From Alteribacter natronophilus (GTDB lineage: Bacteria; Bacillota; Bacilli; Bacillales; Salisediminibacteriaceae): DNA of 64,000 nucleotides. The notes below the pieces were generated by a model. That model did no database searches. It had not been told where the DNA came from and was given only the letters and a program-made list of their open reading frames with translations. The stretch covers positions 186,001 to 250,000 of the forward strand of contig NZ_VCRO01000005.1 of assembly GCF_006007885.1 (NCBI RefSeq), in the 5' to 3' direction. Shown piece by piece: positions 41,633-49,377 of this stretch (position 1 is the first letter of the stretch; the number at the start of each line of letters is the position of its first letter). The translations under genes were made by a program, and so were the position numbers.

Positions 41633-42526
41633 GTGCGAAACTGGCTGTATGCCCTGCTCGTGTTTACGGGCGGGTGCTTTCTTGGTGCATTATCAACAAG
41701 TGTGAAACTGGCTTACGGGGCAGGCTTTTCGATTCCCCAGATTACAGTGAGCCAGTTCTTTTACGGCACAGCCCTCATCTGGCTCGTGTGGCTGTTCAGC
41801 CGGAAGAAGCGGCTGACGCTGAAACAGACCGGGGTACTCCTCGTTTCAGGGATTCCGATGGCTTTGACGGGGACATTTTACTACTTCTCCCTTCAGACCC
41901 TAGATGCCTCCCTTGCGATCATATTTCTGTTCCAGTTTGTCTGGGTAGGTGCGCTGTTTGACTATGTGTTTTTCCGCAGGCGGCCGACGGGGCAGCAGTG
42001 GGGAGCAATTGCGGTGCTTCTGGCCGGATCCGTGCTTGCGGTTGGTCTTTTGACTGATGGGGTACAAAACCTTTCTGTTCAGGGAACTGTTTTCGGTCTT
42101 TTGTCGGCGTTTACGTTTACATCGTTTGTTTTTGTGAGCGGTAATGTCGGGAAAGACGTGCCTGCGGTTCAGAAAAGTGCTGTGTTTGCCCTTGGCGGGC
42201 TCATTTTTGTATGTATTGTTTTCCCGCCGTTTATCGTGTTTGAAGGTGCCGGGGCGTTTGGGGCGATCACATGGTACGGTCTGTTTCTCGGGCTGTTCGG
42301 TGTGACGCTGCCGCCGCTTCTGTTTGCCATCGGCATGCCGCGGATCAGTACCGGGATGGGGACAGTGCTGAGTGCTTCCGAGCTTCCGGTAGCGGTCGTC
42401 CTGTCGGCTGTTGTGCTGAGAGAGACAGTGGGCCCGGTGCAGTGGCTCGGCGTGGCGGTCATTCTCATTGGGATTGTGGCGGGAAATGTACGGCTTCGCA
42501 GGCGGTGTGAAGTGCGGACGGAGTAA
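41633..42526 (+). CDS. EamA/DMT-family transporter
   Basis: A 297-residue drug/metabolite transporter with 10 helices in two EamA repeats (about residues 3-135 and 147-290). Typical are FTGGCFLGALSTSVKLAYGA, TFYYFSLQTLDASLAIIFLF, and in the second half TVLSASELPVAVVLSAVVLR with PVQWLGVAVILIGIVAGN. Substrates are usually small metabolites or toxic compounds, unassigned here. GGAGGG with 8 nt spacing supports GTG 41633; an upstream ATG (41594) in frame lies inside the terminator-like hairpin. The leader suggests ligand-dependent control. Confidence 0.85.
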   Translation: MRNWLYALLVFTGGCFLGALSTSVKLAYGAGFSIPQITVSQFFYGTALIWLVWLFSRKKRLTLKQTGVLLVSGIPMALTGTFYYFSLQTLDASLAIIFLFQFVWVGALFDYVFFRRRPTGQQWGAIAVLLAGSVLAVGLLTDGVQNLSVQGTVFGLLSAFTFTSFVFVSGNVGKDVPAVQKSAVFALGGLIFVCIVFPPFIVFEGAGAFGAITWYGLFLGLFGVTLPPLLFAIGMPRISTGMGTVLSASELPVAVVLSAVVLRETVGPVQWLGVAVILIGIVAGNVRLRRRCEVRTE

Positions 42527-42582
42527 CACTTTTGCGAAGACAAGTCAGAACGGATTTTCTGAACAAAAGAGCGGAGCCGCCC

Positions 42583-42668
42583 TTTAATAAAGCTCCGCTG
42601 CACGCCGTCCGTTCGCTTTCCGCGGCGGTGGCGCTGGCTGCCGGCAAGCGTCCGACTGCAGCTCCTTT
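42583..42668. repeat. Dispersed repeat family B, fragment
   Basis: AAGCTCCGCTGCACGCCGTC and CGTTCGCTTTCCGCGGCGG match the start of family B, but the middle is lost and a different end (GCAAGCGTCCGACTGCAGCT) follows. Confidence 0.6.
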
Positions 42669-42710
42669 CAACTAAAGTACCGTGCGTCCACAATATCCAA
42701 AGAAAAGCAC

Positions 42711-42755
42711 AAAAACCGCCGGGTCCCGTCAGACAGGGGAACCCGGCGGTTTTTG
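42711..42755. terminator. Strong bidirectional terminator
   Basis: AAAAACCGCCGGGT (42711-42724) pairs with ACCCGGCGGTTTTT (42741-42754), a 14-bp perfect stem. It serves the mhq operon on the minus strand. Confidence 0.9.
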
Positions 42756-43364
42756 TTATTTCGGACGGTCGATGGAAAAGATTTCGCCAAGGGGGGCGTA
42801 GTCTTTTCCGCCGAGGCGTGCAACCGGCTTAAGCAGATCAGCCTGGACGCTGCCCTTGCCATCAAGCAGGCTTTCGTCCACGTGATAATGAACGATTCTG
42901 CCGAACACGACGTCCGTCTCTCCTTCTTTTCCAGTGAAGGTTAAGTGTTTTTCCAGCCTGCATTCAAAGCGGACCCTGGCTTCTGCGAGGCCCGGGACGT
43001 TTACCGCTGTACTTTCCACAGGCGTGAGGCCTACTTTTTCCACTTCGCTTTCATCAGGAGGCAGGTTTGCTGCAGTGGCGTTCATTTCCCGTACGTTTTT
43101 CTCGTCGGTTACGTGAACGACGAACTCGCCTTTTTCAACGATGTTCCGCGACGTATCCTTTTTCGAATCGCCCCGCTTGCCGATGGACACCATGAGAAGC
43201 GGCGGATCGGCGGAGACGACGTTAAAGTAGCTGAACGGGGCGGCGTTAAGGACCCCTTCATCCGACACGGTTGTTACAAAAGCAATCGGACGCGGCACGA
43301 CTGTTTCCGTAAGAAACCGGTAGTTTTCCTTTTTTGATAACGATGCTGGGTCGATTCGTTTCAA
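42756..43364 (-). CDS. Flavin reductase-like FMN-binding protein
   Basis: A 202-residue protein of the flavin reductase-like split-barrel family. It begins (TTG)KRIDPASLSKKENYRFLTET and contains VVPRPIAFVTTVSDEGVLNAAPFSYFNVVS, the FMN-binding pattern. GGGGAG with 8 nt spacing picks TTG 43364, 5 bp after mhqD's stop, so it is the third gene of the mhqO-mhqD unit. It may reduce quinones or supply reduced flavin. In B. subtilis the equivalent position near mhqO/mhqD is held by a nitroreductase (mhqN), so this looks like a replacement (inference). Confidence 0.85.
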   Translation of the reverse strand: MKRIDPASLSKKENYRFLTETVVPRPIAFVTTVSDEGVLNAAPFSYFNVVSADPPLLMVSIGKRGDSKKDTSRNIVEKGEFVVHVTDEKNVREMNATAANLPPDESEVEKVGLTPVESTAVNVPGLAEARVRFECRLEKHLTFTGKEGETDVVFGRIVHYHVDESLLDGKGSVQADLLKPVARLGGKDYAPLGEIFSIDRPK

Positions 43365-43369
43365 AACAG

Positions 43370-43984
43370 TTACTCCCCTTTCGTGACATGGCTGTACCAT
43401 GAAGCGGCGTGATCAATTTCGTCACGTGTAAGCTGGTGGCCCTGATCGGCCCAGAAAACCTTCACCTCTGCGCCGGCTTTCTTGAGCGAAGCCTCCAGCT
43501 CCTCCGTTTCTTCAGGGGCACAGATTGGATCATTCTTGCCGGCGCCGATAAAGACCGGTGTGCCGTTCATTTCCGGCAGATCAATGCCGCGTCGGGGCAC
43601 CATTGGATGAAGAAGAACAGCCCCGTGCAGCACATTTTCGTAGTGATAAAGGAGGCTTCCTGCGATATTGGCGCCGTTGGAGTAGCCGACTGCGATCACT
43701 TTATCCCGGTCAAAGCCGTGTTCTTCTGCAGCATCATCAAGAAAGTTTTTCAGTTCCTCAGTACGGAAAATGAGGTCCTCTTCGTCAAAAACACCTTCAC
43801 GAAGACGGCGGAAAAAGCGGGGCATGCCGTTTTCCAGGACGTTTCCCCGGACGCTCAGCACGGACGCTCCCTCGTCAATCATCCCTGCGATTGGCAGCAG
43901 GTCCCGCTCATCTCCTCCCGTACCGTGAAGAAGCAGCAGCGTATACGGATTGTTTTCGTCTCTTTTTTCAAAAATACTCTTCAT
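43370..43984 (-). CDS. mhqD: Alpha/beta hydrolase MhqD
   Basis: A 204-residue carboxylesterase-type hydrolase. LLLLHGTGGDERDLLPIAGM forms the oxyanion region, VIAVGYSNGANIAGSLL holds the nucleophile serine, GAGKNDPICAPEETEEL the aspartate and WADQGHQLTRDEIDHA the histidine. Close in pattern to B. subtilis MhqD, a member of the MhqR regulon induced by quinones and catechols. Its start overlaps the mhqO stop by one base (TAATG), implying translational coupling. Confidence 0.85.
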   Translation of the reverse strand: MKSIFEKRDENNPYTLLLLHGTGGDERDLLPIAGMIDEGASVLSVRGNVLENGMPRFFRRLREGVFDEEDLIFRTEELKNFLDDAAEEHGFDRDKVIAVGYSNGANIAGSLLYHYENVLHGAVLLHPMVPRRGIDLPEMNGTPVFIGAGKNDPICAPEETEELEASLKKAGAEVKVFWADQGHQLTRDEIDHAASWYSHVTKGE

Positions 43985-44931
43985 TACTGATCACCTCTGT
44001 GTGCAGGATTGGTTACTGGAATCACAATGTTTTCGATTTTTTCCCTGGACGGCTCAAGCCATGGCGGAAGCTTCAGCCCGGTGCCGAGGCGGTCTTCCTC
44101 TTCGTCCCACAAAAACCCCGGCGGATCGGTGGCAATTTCAAAGAGCACGCCGCCTTTTTCCCGGAAGTAAACAGCCTTAAAATACTGGCGGTCCATTACT
44201 TCGGTGACCCGAAAGCCCGCTTCCTGAATGTGTGAGCGCCATTCGAGCTGGTTCTCATCATCTTCAGCGCGCCAGGCGATATGGTGAACCGTGCCGACGC
44301 CGTAGCCGCCTGACTCGGTGACGGAAGTATCGATGTCGATCACGCTTCCGAGCGGGGCCTCTGAGCGGTAACGGACAAAATGCCCGTCATCGCCGACTTT
44401 TTCGAGACCCATAACGTCAGTGAGGAGACGGCCTGTCGCATCGGGATCGGCGGTATAGAGTACGGCGCCGGCAAAACCTTTGATCGCCTCGGCGGATGTA
44501 ATTGTGTCGTACGTCCAGTCGCTGGCCTCCCCTTCCTTCCGTGCGGTAAGTTCAAGTTTCAGGCCGTGGGGATCTTCAAACGAGAGTGATTTTTCACCGA
44601 AGCGTTCGGTTTTGGTAACGGCCACGCCTTTTTCTTCGAGTCGCTTTTTCCAGAACGGCAGTGCGCCTTCCGGGACAGCAAACGGGGTCACGCCTACCAT
44701 GCCCGTGCCGGTTTTACCCGGTGCTGCTCCCGCCCATGGAAACGTAGTCATAATAGTACCCGGAGCCCCTTCGCGGGTGCCGAAGTACAGGTGATATGTA
44801 CCCGGGTCGTCGAAGTTCACGGTTTTCTTTACGAGCCGGAGCCCGAGGACGTCCACGTAAAAATCGAGATTTTCCTGGGGATGCCCGACAATAGCGGTAA
44901 TATGGTGAATGCCCTGAATCGGCTTTTTCAT
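43984..44931 (-). CDS. mhqO: Ring-cleaving dioxygenase MhqO/MhqA (VOC family)
   Basis: A 315-residue protein with two vicinal-oxygen-chelate modules. Metal ligands appear in QGIHHITAIVGHPQENLDFY (His near residue 9), GTVHHIAWRAEDDENQLEW (His near 218) and GGVLFEIATDPPGF (Glu near 269). Matches the MhqO/MhqA/MhqE group that handles hydroquinone and catechol electrophiles in Bacillus. First gene of a three-gene operon with mhqD and the flavin reductase. AAAGGAGG precedes the ATG. No mhqR-like gene is adjacent. Confidence 0.88.
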   Translation of the reverse strand: MKKPIQGIHHITAIVGHPQENLDFYVDVLGLRLVKKTVNFDDPGTYHLYFGTREGAPGTIMTTFPWAGAAPGKTGTGMVGVTPFAVPEGALPFWKKRLEEKGVAVTKTERFGEKSLSFEDPHGLKLELTARKEGEASDWTYDTITSAEAIKGFAGAVLYTADPDATGRLLTDVMGLEKVGDDGHFVRYRSEAPLGSVIDIDTSVTESGGYGVGTVHHIAWRAEDDENQLEWRSHIQEAGFRVTEVMDRQYFKAVYFREKGGVLFEIATDPPGFLWDEEEDRLGTGLKLPPWLEPSREKIENIVIPVTNPAHRGDQ

Positions 44932-45009
44932 CTGATGGCCTCCTTTGTGGCTGAACCGGTGATGCTGATTTCAGCGACGCTTTCAAAAAGTAAGTGAAAA
45001 CTTTCTACT

Positions 45010-45038
45010 ATGATATACCCGTTCGGCACCATTTTCAA
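45010..45038 (-). promoter_or_regulatory. Promoter of the mhqO-mhqD operon
   Basis: On the minus strand TTGAAA (45038-45033), a 17-nt spacer and TATCAT (45015-45010), about 80 bp before the mhqO start codon. No clear MhqR or YodB palindrome was recognised. Confidence 0.5.
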
Positions 45039-45039
45039 A

Positions 45040-45849
45040 TCATTTGTCTGCAGATTCCCAGACCGCTTTCGTGTAAAGCGTCTGCAGGCCTGCTTTCAGC
45101 ATATTACGGTGGCTGCCGCTGCCGAACGAAGCCTGCCCGGTGAGTACACGGCAGCCTGATTTTTCCGCTTCCGCACGTCTTGCATCGATCAGCGCGGTGT
45201 GAACGCCTTTCTGCCGGTATGCCGGCAGTGTCCCAGCCGCGGCCAGCACCCCTGTGTCACCGGTTATGTAAAGCGATGCGATACCTGCCGGTGCTCCTCC
45301 GGCTGTGGCAAGGTAAAAATACCAGCCCGCCTCGTCGGCCAGTGCACGGTTATTTGCCGTGATTCCATCCACTGTAAATGGAGGCATGCCGAACGCCTCC
45401 GCGTAAAACTGGCCGTAGAGGTCAAATTCCTCTTTATCCAGGCTGCGCACCTCTACGTTATTTGCCGGCCGACTGGGGACGCTCCGCTCGACCCTGCCTT
45501 CGAGACTCGTATGAAATCCCGTCTGCAGAAACCCTTTTCGGTGCAGTGCAAAACACAGCTCCCTGCCCGAATCTGCAGGTGTGAGCTCAAAGCGGGGTGT
45601 GATCCCCTTTTCCCGGTAAAAACCGAGGATGTCATCGAGAGCATCAAGATCGCTGCTGTTGAACCCTTTTACCGTGTTATAGGAAGGGCCGGGTATGTTT
45701 TTCACTGCAAACGCCACTGTTTTACCGAATCTCTTTATTTCGCATCCCATCGGGTTACCTTCTCTTTTTCCCATGCATTCAAGCCGGCTCAGTGTCATCT
45801 CGATCTCGGCCTGCTCTGTCTTCAGAAACCTCTTCGTCGTCACCTTCAT
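45040..45849 (-). CDS. GNAT family N-acetyltransferase
   Basis: About 269 residues. The acetyltransferase core is in the C-terminal half: GWYFYLATAGGAPAGIASLY, then the acetyl-CoA loop LAAAGTLPAYRQKGVHTALI (Q/R-x-x-G-x-G/A form) and RVLTGQASFGSGSHRNMLKAG. The N-terminal half resembles a second, degenerate GNAT fold. The ATG at 45849 follows GGAG with 7 nt spacing. Substrate unknown. It is upstream of the mhq operon on the same strand, which has its own promoter. Confidence 0.78.
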   Translation of the reverse strand: MKVTTKRFLKTEQAEIEMTLSRLECMGKREGNPMGCEIKRFGKTVAFAVKNIPGPSYNTVKGFNSSDLDALDDILGFYREKGITPRFELTPADSGRELCFALHRKGFLQTGFHTSLEGRVERSVPSRPANNVEVRSLDKEEFDLYGQFYAEAFGMPPFTVDGITANNRALADEAGWYFYLATAGGAPAGIASLYITGDTGVLAAAGTLPAYRQKGVHTALIDARRAEAEKSGCRVLTGQASFGSGSHRNMLKAGLQTLYTKAVWESADK

Positions 45850-46080
45850 TTCCCCACTCCTTCTGTCAGTGTTTACCTTACAATTTCGTTCAATTCCGCC
45901 AGACTCCTTCAATCTCATTTTCCGCCCGGAAGATTTCCAGTTTACACGGGGTATGGCGGCGGGTATTAACTAATCAAAACAGGAATACTACGGAGGCCGG
46001 CGGAGATACATAAATAGGACAGACAGGGGATACCTCCGCAGATCTACTACTAAATAAAGATAAAGGAGCGGTTTATTTAT

Positions 46081-47343
46081 ATGAACGTTAAAACGCCTGT
46101 CCCAAAAGAGAAATCGTTAGACAGTACACTTGCACTCATAAAAGAGGGCTTTCATTTTCTCCCGTCGCGGCGGAGTGAACTCGAGTCGGATATTTTTGAA
46201 ACGAGACTTGTGGGCAGTAAAGCGGTGGTCATCTGCGGGGAAAAAGCAGCCGAACTCTTTTACGACGAAGAGCTGATGAAACGTGAAGGGGCGGCGCCAA
46301 AGCCGCTGGAAAAGTCACTGCTCGGTGAAGGCGGCCTACACGGGCTTGATGACGAGGCTCACAAGCACAGAAAACGGATGTTTCTGGCCATGGTCACACC
46401 GGAGCGACTGGAGGACATGAAGCGCCTGGTGCGGGCAGAACTGGAAAAAAAGGCGGAACAATGGGAACGAACGGATGAGCCGGTCGTTCTGTTTAACGAA
46501 ATGAACGATGTCCTCGCCGTAAGCGGAATGCGTTGGGCCGGGCTGCCGCTGGAAGATCAGGACATAAAACAGCGGACACGCGAGCTTACCGAGATGGTGG
46601 ATTCGTTCGGAGGATCCCTTTCCCGATTCCGAAAAGGTGTCAAGTCCCGCAAAAGCCAGGAAGAGTGGCTAATGGGAATTATCAAAGCGGTGCGTAAGGG
46701 CGAGCTGAAGCTGCCGGAAAATACACCTGCCTACATTACTGCCACACAGCGGGATATAAACGGAAAACTGATGCCGGTTCATACGGCCGCCGTCGATCTC
46801 AACAACTCCTTCCGCCCGCTGATGGCGACTTCCTACTTTCTCACGTTCGGTGCAGCAGCCATCTACGAGCACCCTGAGACGGTGGACAAAATCCGCAAAG
46901 GTGGCGATGACTACATCAAGATGTTTTCACAGGAAGTGCGCCGTTTTTACCCGTTCGTTCCGGCCATGGCCGCCATTGCGCGAAAGGATTTCAGCTGGAA
47001 CGATTACAAGTTTAAAAAAGGAGTCAAAGTGATTCTCGATATTTTCGGAACAAACCGGCACCCGGATTCCTGGGACAACCCTGACTCGTTTATCCCCGAA
47101 CGTTTTGAGAACTGGAAAGAAAGCCCGTTTTCCTTCGTTCCGCAGGGAGGCGGCGATCACCATATGGGACACCGCTGTGCAGGCGAGTGGATGACGGTAC
47201 TCGTCATGAGGGAAGTGTTTAAGTTTCTTGCCGAAAAGGTTACTTACGATGTGCCGGAACAGGATTTAAGCTACGACATGCACCGGATGCCGACTCTTCC
47301 GAAAAGCGGTTTTGTAATCACGAATGTGAAACGGAAAAAGTGA
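46081..47343 (+). CDS. cypC: Fatty-acid peroxygenase, cytochrome P450 CYP152 (CypC)
   Basis: A 420-residue heme peroxygenase that hydroxylates fatty acids at the alpha or beta carbon using hydrogen peroxide, without a reductase partner. The heme cysteine is Cys366 in GHRCAGEW. The peroxygenase-specific Arg-Pro replaces the usual acid-alcohol pair in the I helix (VDLNNSFRPLMATSYF), and EVRRFYPFVPAM is the ExxR region. Length matches B. subtilis CypC (YbdT). Ribosome binding site AAAGGAG; terminator downstream; single gene. Confidence 0.93.
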   Translation: MNVKTPVPKEKSLDSTLALIKEGFHFLPSRRSELESDIFETRLVGSKAVVICGEKAAELFYDEELMKREGAAPKPLEKSLLGEGGLHGLDDEAHKHRKRMFLAMVTPERLEDMKRLVRAELEKKAEQWERTDEPVVLFNEMNDVLAVSGMRWAGLPLEDQDIKQRTRELTEMVDSFGGSLSRFRKGVKSRKSQEEWLMGIIKAVRKGELKLPENTPAYITATQRDINGKLMPVHTAAVDLNNSFRPLMATSYFLTFGAAAIYEHPETVDKIRKGGDDYIKMFSQEVRRFYPFVPAMAAIARKDFSWNDYKFKKGVKVILDIFGTNRHPDSWDNPDSFIPERFENWKESPFSFVPQGGGDHHMGHRCAGEWMTVLVMREVFKFLAEKVTYDVPEQDLSYDMHRMPTLPKSGFVITNVKRKK

Positions 47344-47404
47344 CGGTGCTGACTGAGGTTAGAGCGGATTAAATGGGGGACGTATTGATTGTTTTTTCAG
47401 GCAG

Positions 47405-47432
47405 GCCCGGGTTGATTCCCGGGCTTTTTTGT
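47405..47432 (+). terminator. Terminator of cypC
   Basis: GCCCGGG (47405-47411) pairs with CCCGGGC (47418-47424), then six T residues. Confidence 0.9.
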
Positions 47433-47511
47433 GCCGTTTCGGCCGGTCAGGTGGTATAATCTAGTCACCTGTACTTTACATATTTTAGCAGAATAACGTT
47501 ATGAGGAGCTG

Positions 47512-47799
47512 ATGTTGTTGCATGCCCGTGCACTTCCGACCTGGTTCTGGGTTTCCCTTATTCTGTTCGTGGCGCTTCAGTGGCTGATGATTCCTGTGCT
47601 TCAGATCACCGGTGCAGCTCACGATGTGGTCATGGCCGGCATTCTCTTTGTCACGTTTGTGATCTGGCCGGTTTACCTCGCGGGGACAATTGTTATTTTG
47701 AAAAAAGTAAAACAGTTCAGTACGGAAGGACTGATTATCGCCGCTGTTTTTCTTATGATTCCGCCTTTTACGTTCATCCCGGTTTTTACTGCTATGTAG
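47512..47799 (+). CDS. Small integral membrane protein
   Basis: A 95-residue protein with three hydrophobic segments (FWVSLILFVALQWLMIPVL, VVMAGILFVTFVIWPVYLAG, GLIIAAVFLMIPPFTFIPVF). GAGGAG lies only 3 nt before ATG 47512, so one of the next two TTG codons (47515 or 47518) may be the start. No family recognised. Confidence 0.6.
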   Translation: MLLHARALPTWFWVSLILFVALQWLMIPVLQITGAAHDVVMAGILFVTFVIWPVYLAGTIVILKKVKQFSTEGLIIAAVFLMIPPFTFIPVFTAM

Positions 47800-47849
47800 A
47801 AGGGAGTGCGCCGGTTTTCTTGTAGATAATGGGGCGGCGCTCCCGCAGG

Positions 47850-48101
47850 CTAATCCCGCTTCTTGTACAAGTATTCTTTTAAGTCCTCTTTAATCTCCTG
47901 GACGTCCTTCTGAATTTCATTGAGCTCCCGCAGGCTCTCCGACTGCTGTTCAATGACGGAAATGTAGCGCTTCTCGCGCTCATTGTTCATCGCCATCACC
48001 CAACGCACGCCCCATACGGCGGTGCCCAGAAGAACGATAAACAACAATCCGAAAATCCCCACTCCGGACTGCATCCCATAGCCAAAAAGTGAATCCCACA
48101 T
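47850..48101 (-). CDS. BhlA/UviB-like small membrane protein
   Basis: An 83-residue protein beginning MWDSLFGYGMQSGVGIFGLL: one membrane helix (GVGIFGLLFIVLLGTAVWGV), then a basic stretch and a C-terminal coiled coil (REKRYISVIEQQSESLRELN ... EIKEDLKEYLYKK). This is the architecture of BhlA/UviB holin-like or bacteriocin-associated peptides. The ATG at 48101 follows GAGGAGGG; the frame is open to 48194. No lysis or phage genes lie near, so holin activity is not supported by context. Confidence 0.7.
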   Translation of the reverse strand: MWDSLFGYGMQSGVGIFGLLFIVLLGTAVWGVRWVMAMNNEREKRYISVIEQQSESLRELNEIQKDVQEIKEDLKEYLYKKRD

Positions 48102-48230
48102 GACGTGCCCTCCTCTATAATTGTTTTGGCAGAACACTAATAGAGTATGTCGGACAGCCTCCATGTTGCGGGCTGAACCCCTCCAATCCGGCAAAATAGT
48201 AGAATATGAATGGAAGGAATGACCCCCCCG

Positions 48231-49199
48231 ATGATGCTAAAGCCCCGAAATTTTCCTCTTTGGCTCGATAAGCTTGAGGCGCTGAAAAGGCGGCTGAGCC
48301 CTGATCACAGAAGATTTGCCGACATCACCCAGGATCATTATTACAATAAGGCCGGCTGGCGCGGTGAAAAGGAGCTTGATTATCAGCTGGATTACCTCGT
48401 TGCTGCAGAAGATTATGTGATACTGCAGGACCTCCGGCTCAAAGGGCAGCTCGGCCGGGAGTTTCAAGTCGATACGATCATTATTTTTCGCTCTTTTATC
48501 GTTGTAGTTGAAGCAAAGAACTATAGGGGAACATTATACTTTGATCAGGCCCACAATCAGCTGACCCAGACGTATGAGAACGTGGAAAAAGGGCTTCCTG
48601 ACCCGATCGCGCAAGTTAAGCTCCAGACTCGGCACCTCCACTTCTGGCTGGCCGAACACGGCTATCCCCCTATCCCCATCCACTACTTTATTGCCATCAG
48701 CAATCCACGTACGATAATTAAGAGCTCACCAGGTTATACCGAAGCCATCGATCGGGTCATACATGCCCAGCAGGTTAACCGCAGGCTGAGTGAACTTCAG
48801 TTAACGTTTAGGAATAGCGTGCTCAGCTCAGCGGAACTGCAGAGGATTGGGAATGACCTTATAGCAGCTGACCAGCCTTATGACAGGAATATTCTTGAGT
48901 TTTACAAGATTGATAGAAACGAAATTCTTACAGGAGTGCCATGCCGCGAATGTAAGTTCATTCCTATGAAACGTGTCCATGGAAGCTGGGCTTGTAAGCG
49001 GTGCGGAGCTGCGTCTATGGATGCCCATGTGCAGGCATTGAAGGAATTTTCACTGATATTTGGGGAAAGGGCTTCGAATCGGGAGCTTCGCTGGTTTCTA
49101 CAGGCCCGGTCGCCCCATGTGGTGAAACGGTTAATGGAAAAACTCGATGCAGATTGTCAGGGAGAAGGTAAAGCGAGGCGTTTTATTCTGAGATTTTGA
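48231..49199 (+). CDS. NERD (nuclease-related) domain protein with zinc ribbon
   Basis: About 322 residues. The NERD domain covers residues about 40-160: AGWRGEKELDYQLDYLV (conserved Gly-Glu), EFQVDTIIIFRSFIVVVEAK (D...E-x-K, the nuclease-like active site) and NYRGTLYFD. The C-terminal part carries a four-cysteine zinc ribbon (CRECKFIP ... WACKRCGAASM). NERD proteins are presumed DNA-processing enzymes; the family role is uncharacterised. The ATG at 48231 lies 12 nt after GGAAGGA; ATG 48210 is an alternative. A 21-bp array follows the stop. Confidence 0.82.
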   Translation: MMLKPRNFPLWLDKLEALKRRLSPDHRRFADITQDHYYNKAGWRGEKELDYQLDYLVAAEDYVILQDLRLKGQLGREFQVDTIIIFRSFIVVVEAKNYRGTLYFDQAHNQLTQTYENVEKGLPDPIAQVKLQTRHLHFWLAEHGYPPIPIHYFIAISNPRTIIKSSPGYTEAIDRVIHAQQVNRRLSELQLTFRNSVLSSAELQRIGNDLIAADQPYDRNILEFYKIDRNEILTGVPCRECKFIPMKRVHGSWACKRCGAASMDAHVQALKEFSLIFGERASNRELRWFLQARSPHVVKRLMEKLDADCQGEGKARRFILRF

Positions 49200-49207
49200 C
49201 GTAATTT

Positions 49208-49313
49208 TTCCGGTTCGCTACGTTCAGGGACGATTTCGCTACGTTGGGCCGGGTGTTCGCTACGTTCACAGGCAATTTCGCTACGTTGACCCGGGTGTTC
49301 GCTACGTTCTCCC
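49208..49313. repeat. Phased 21-bp array, box TTCGCTACGTT, locus 1
   Basis: CTACGTT motifs start at 49218 (its CTA preceded by TTCG), 49239, 49260, 49281 and 49302, exactly 21 bp apart. Spacers alternate between a variable 10-mer and CCGGGTG-like. The array lies between the NERD stop codon and the terminator at 49340. Confidence 0.85.
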
Positions 49314-49339
49314 TCATTCCACCACCACCCCAACCTAAA

Positions 49340-49375
49340 ACACCCCGCACCTCCAAAAACGGTGCGGGGTGTGTT
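49340..49375. terminator. Bidirectional terminator, NERD and ABC exporter genes
   Basis: CACCCCGCAC (49341-49350) pairs with GTGCGGGGTG (49362-49371). An AAAA on the left gives a T run on the minus strand. Confidence 0.85.
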
Positions 49376-49377
49376 GA

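Noticed and set aside
47850-48101. A prophage remnant
   Set aside because: Only one holin-like peptide; no integrase, terminase, capsid or lysin in the window.
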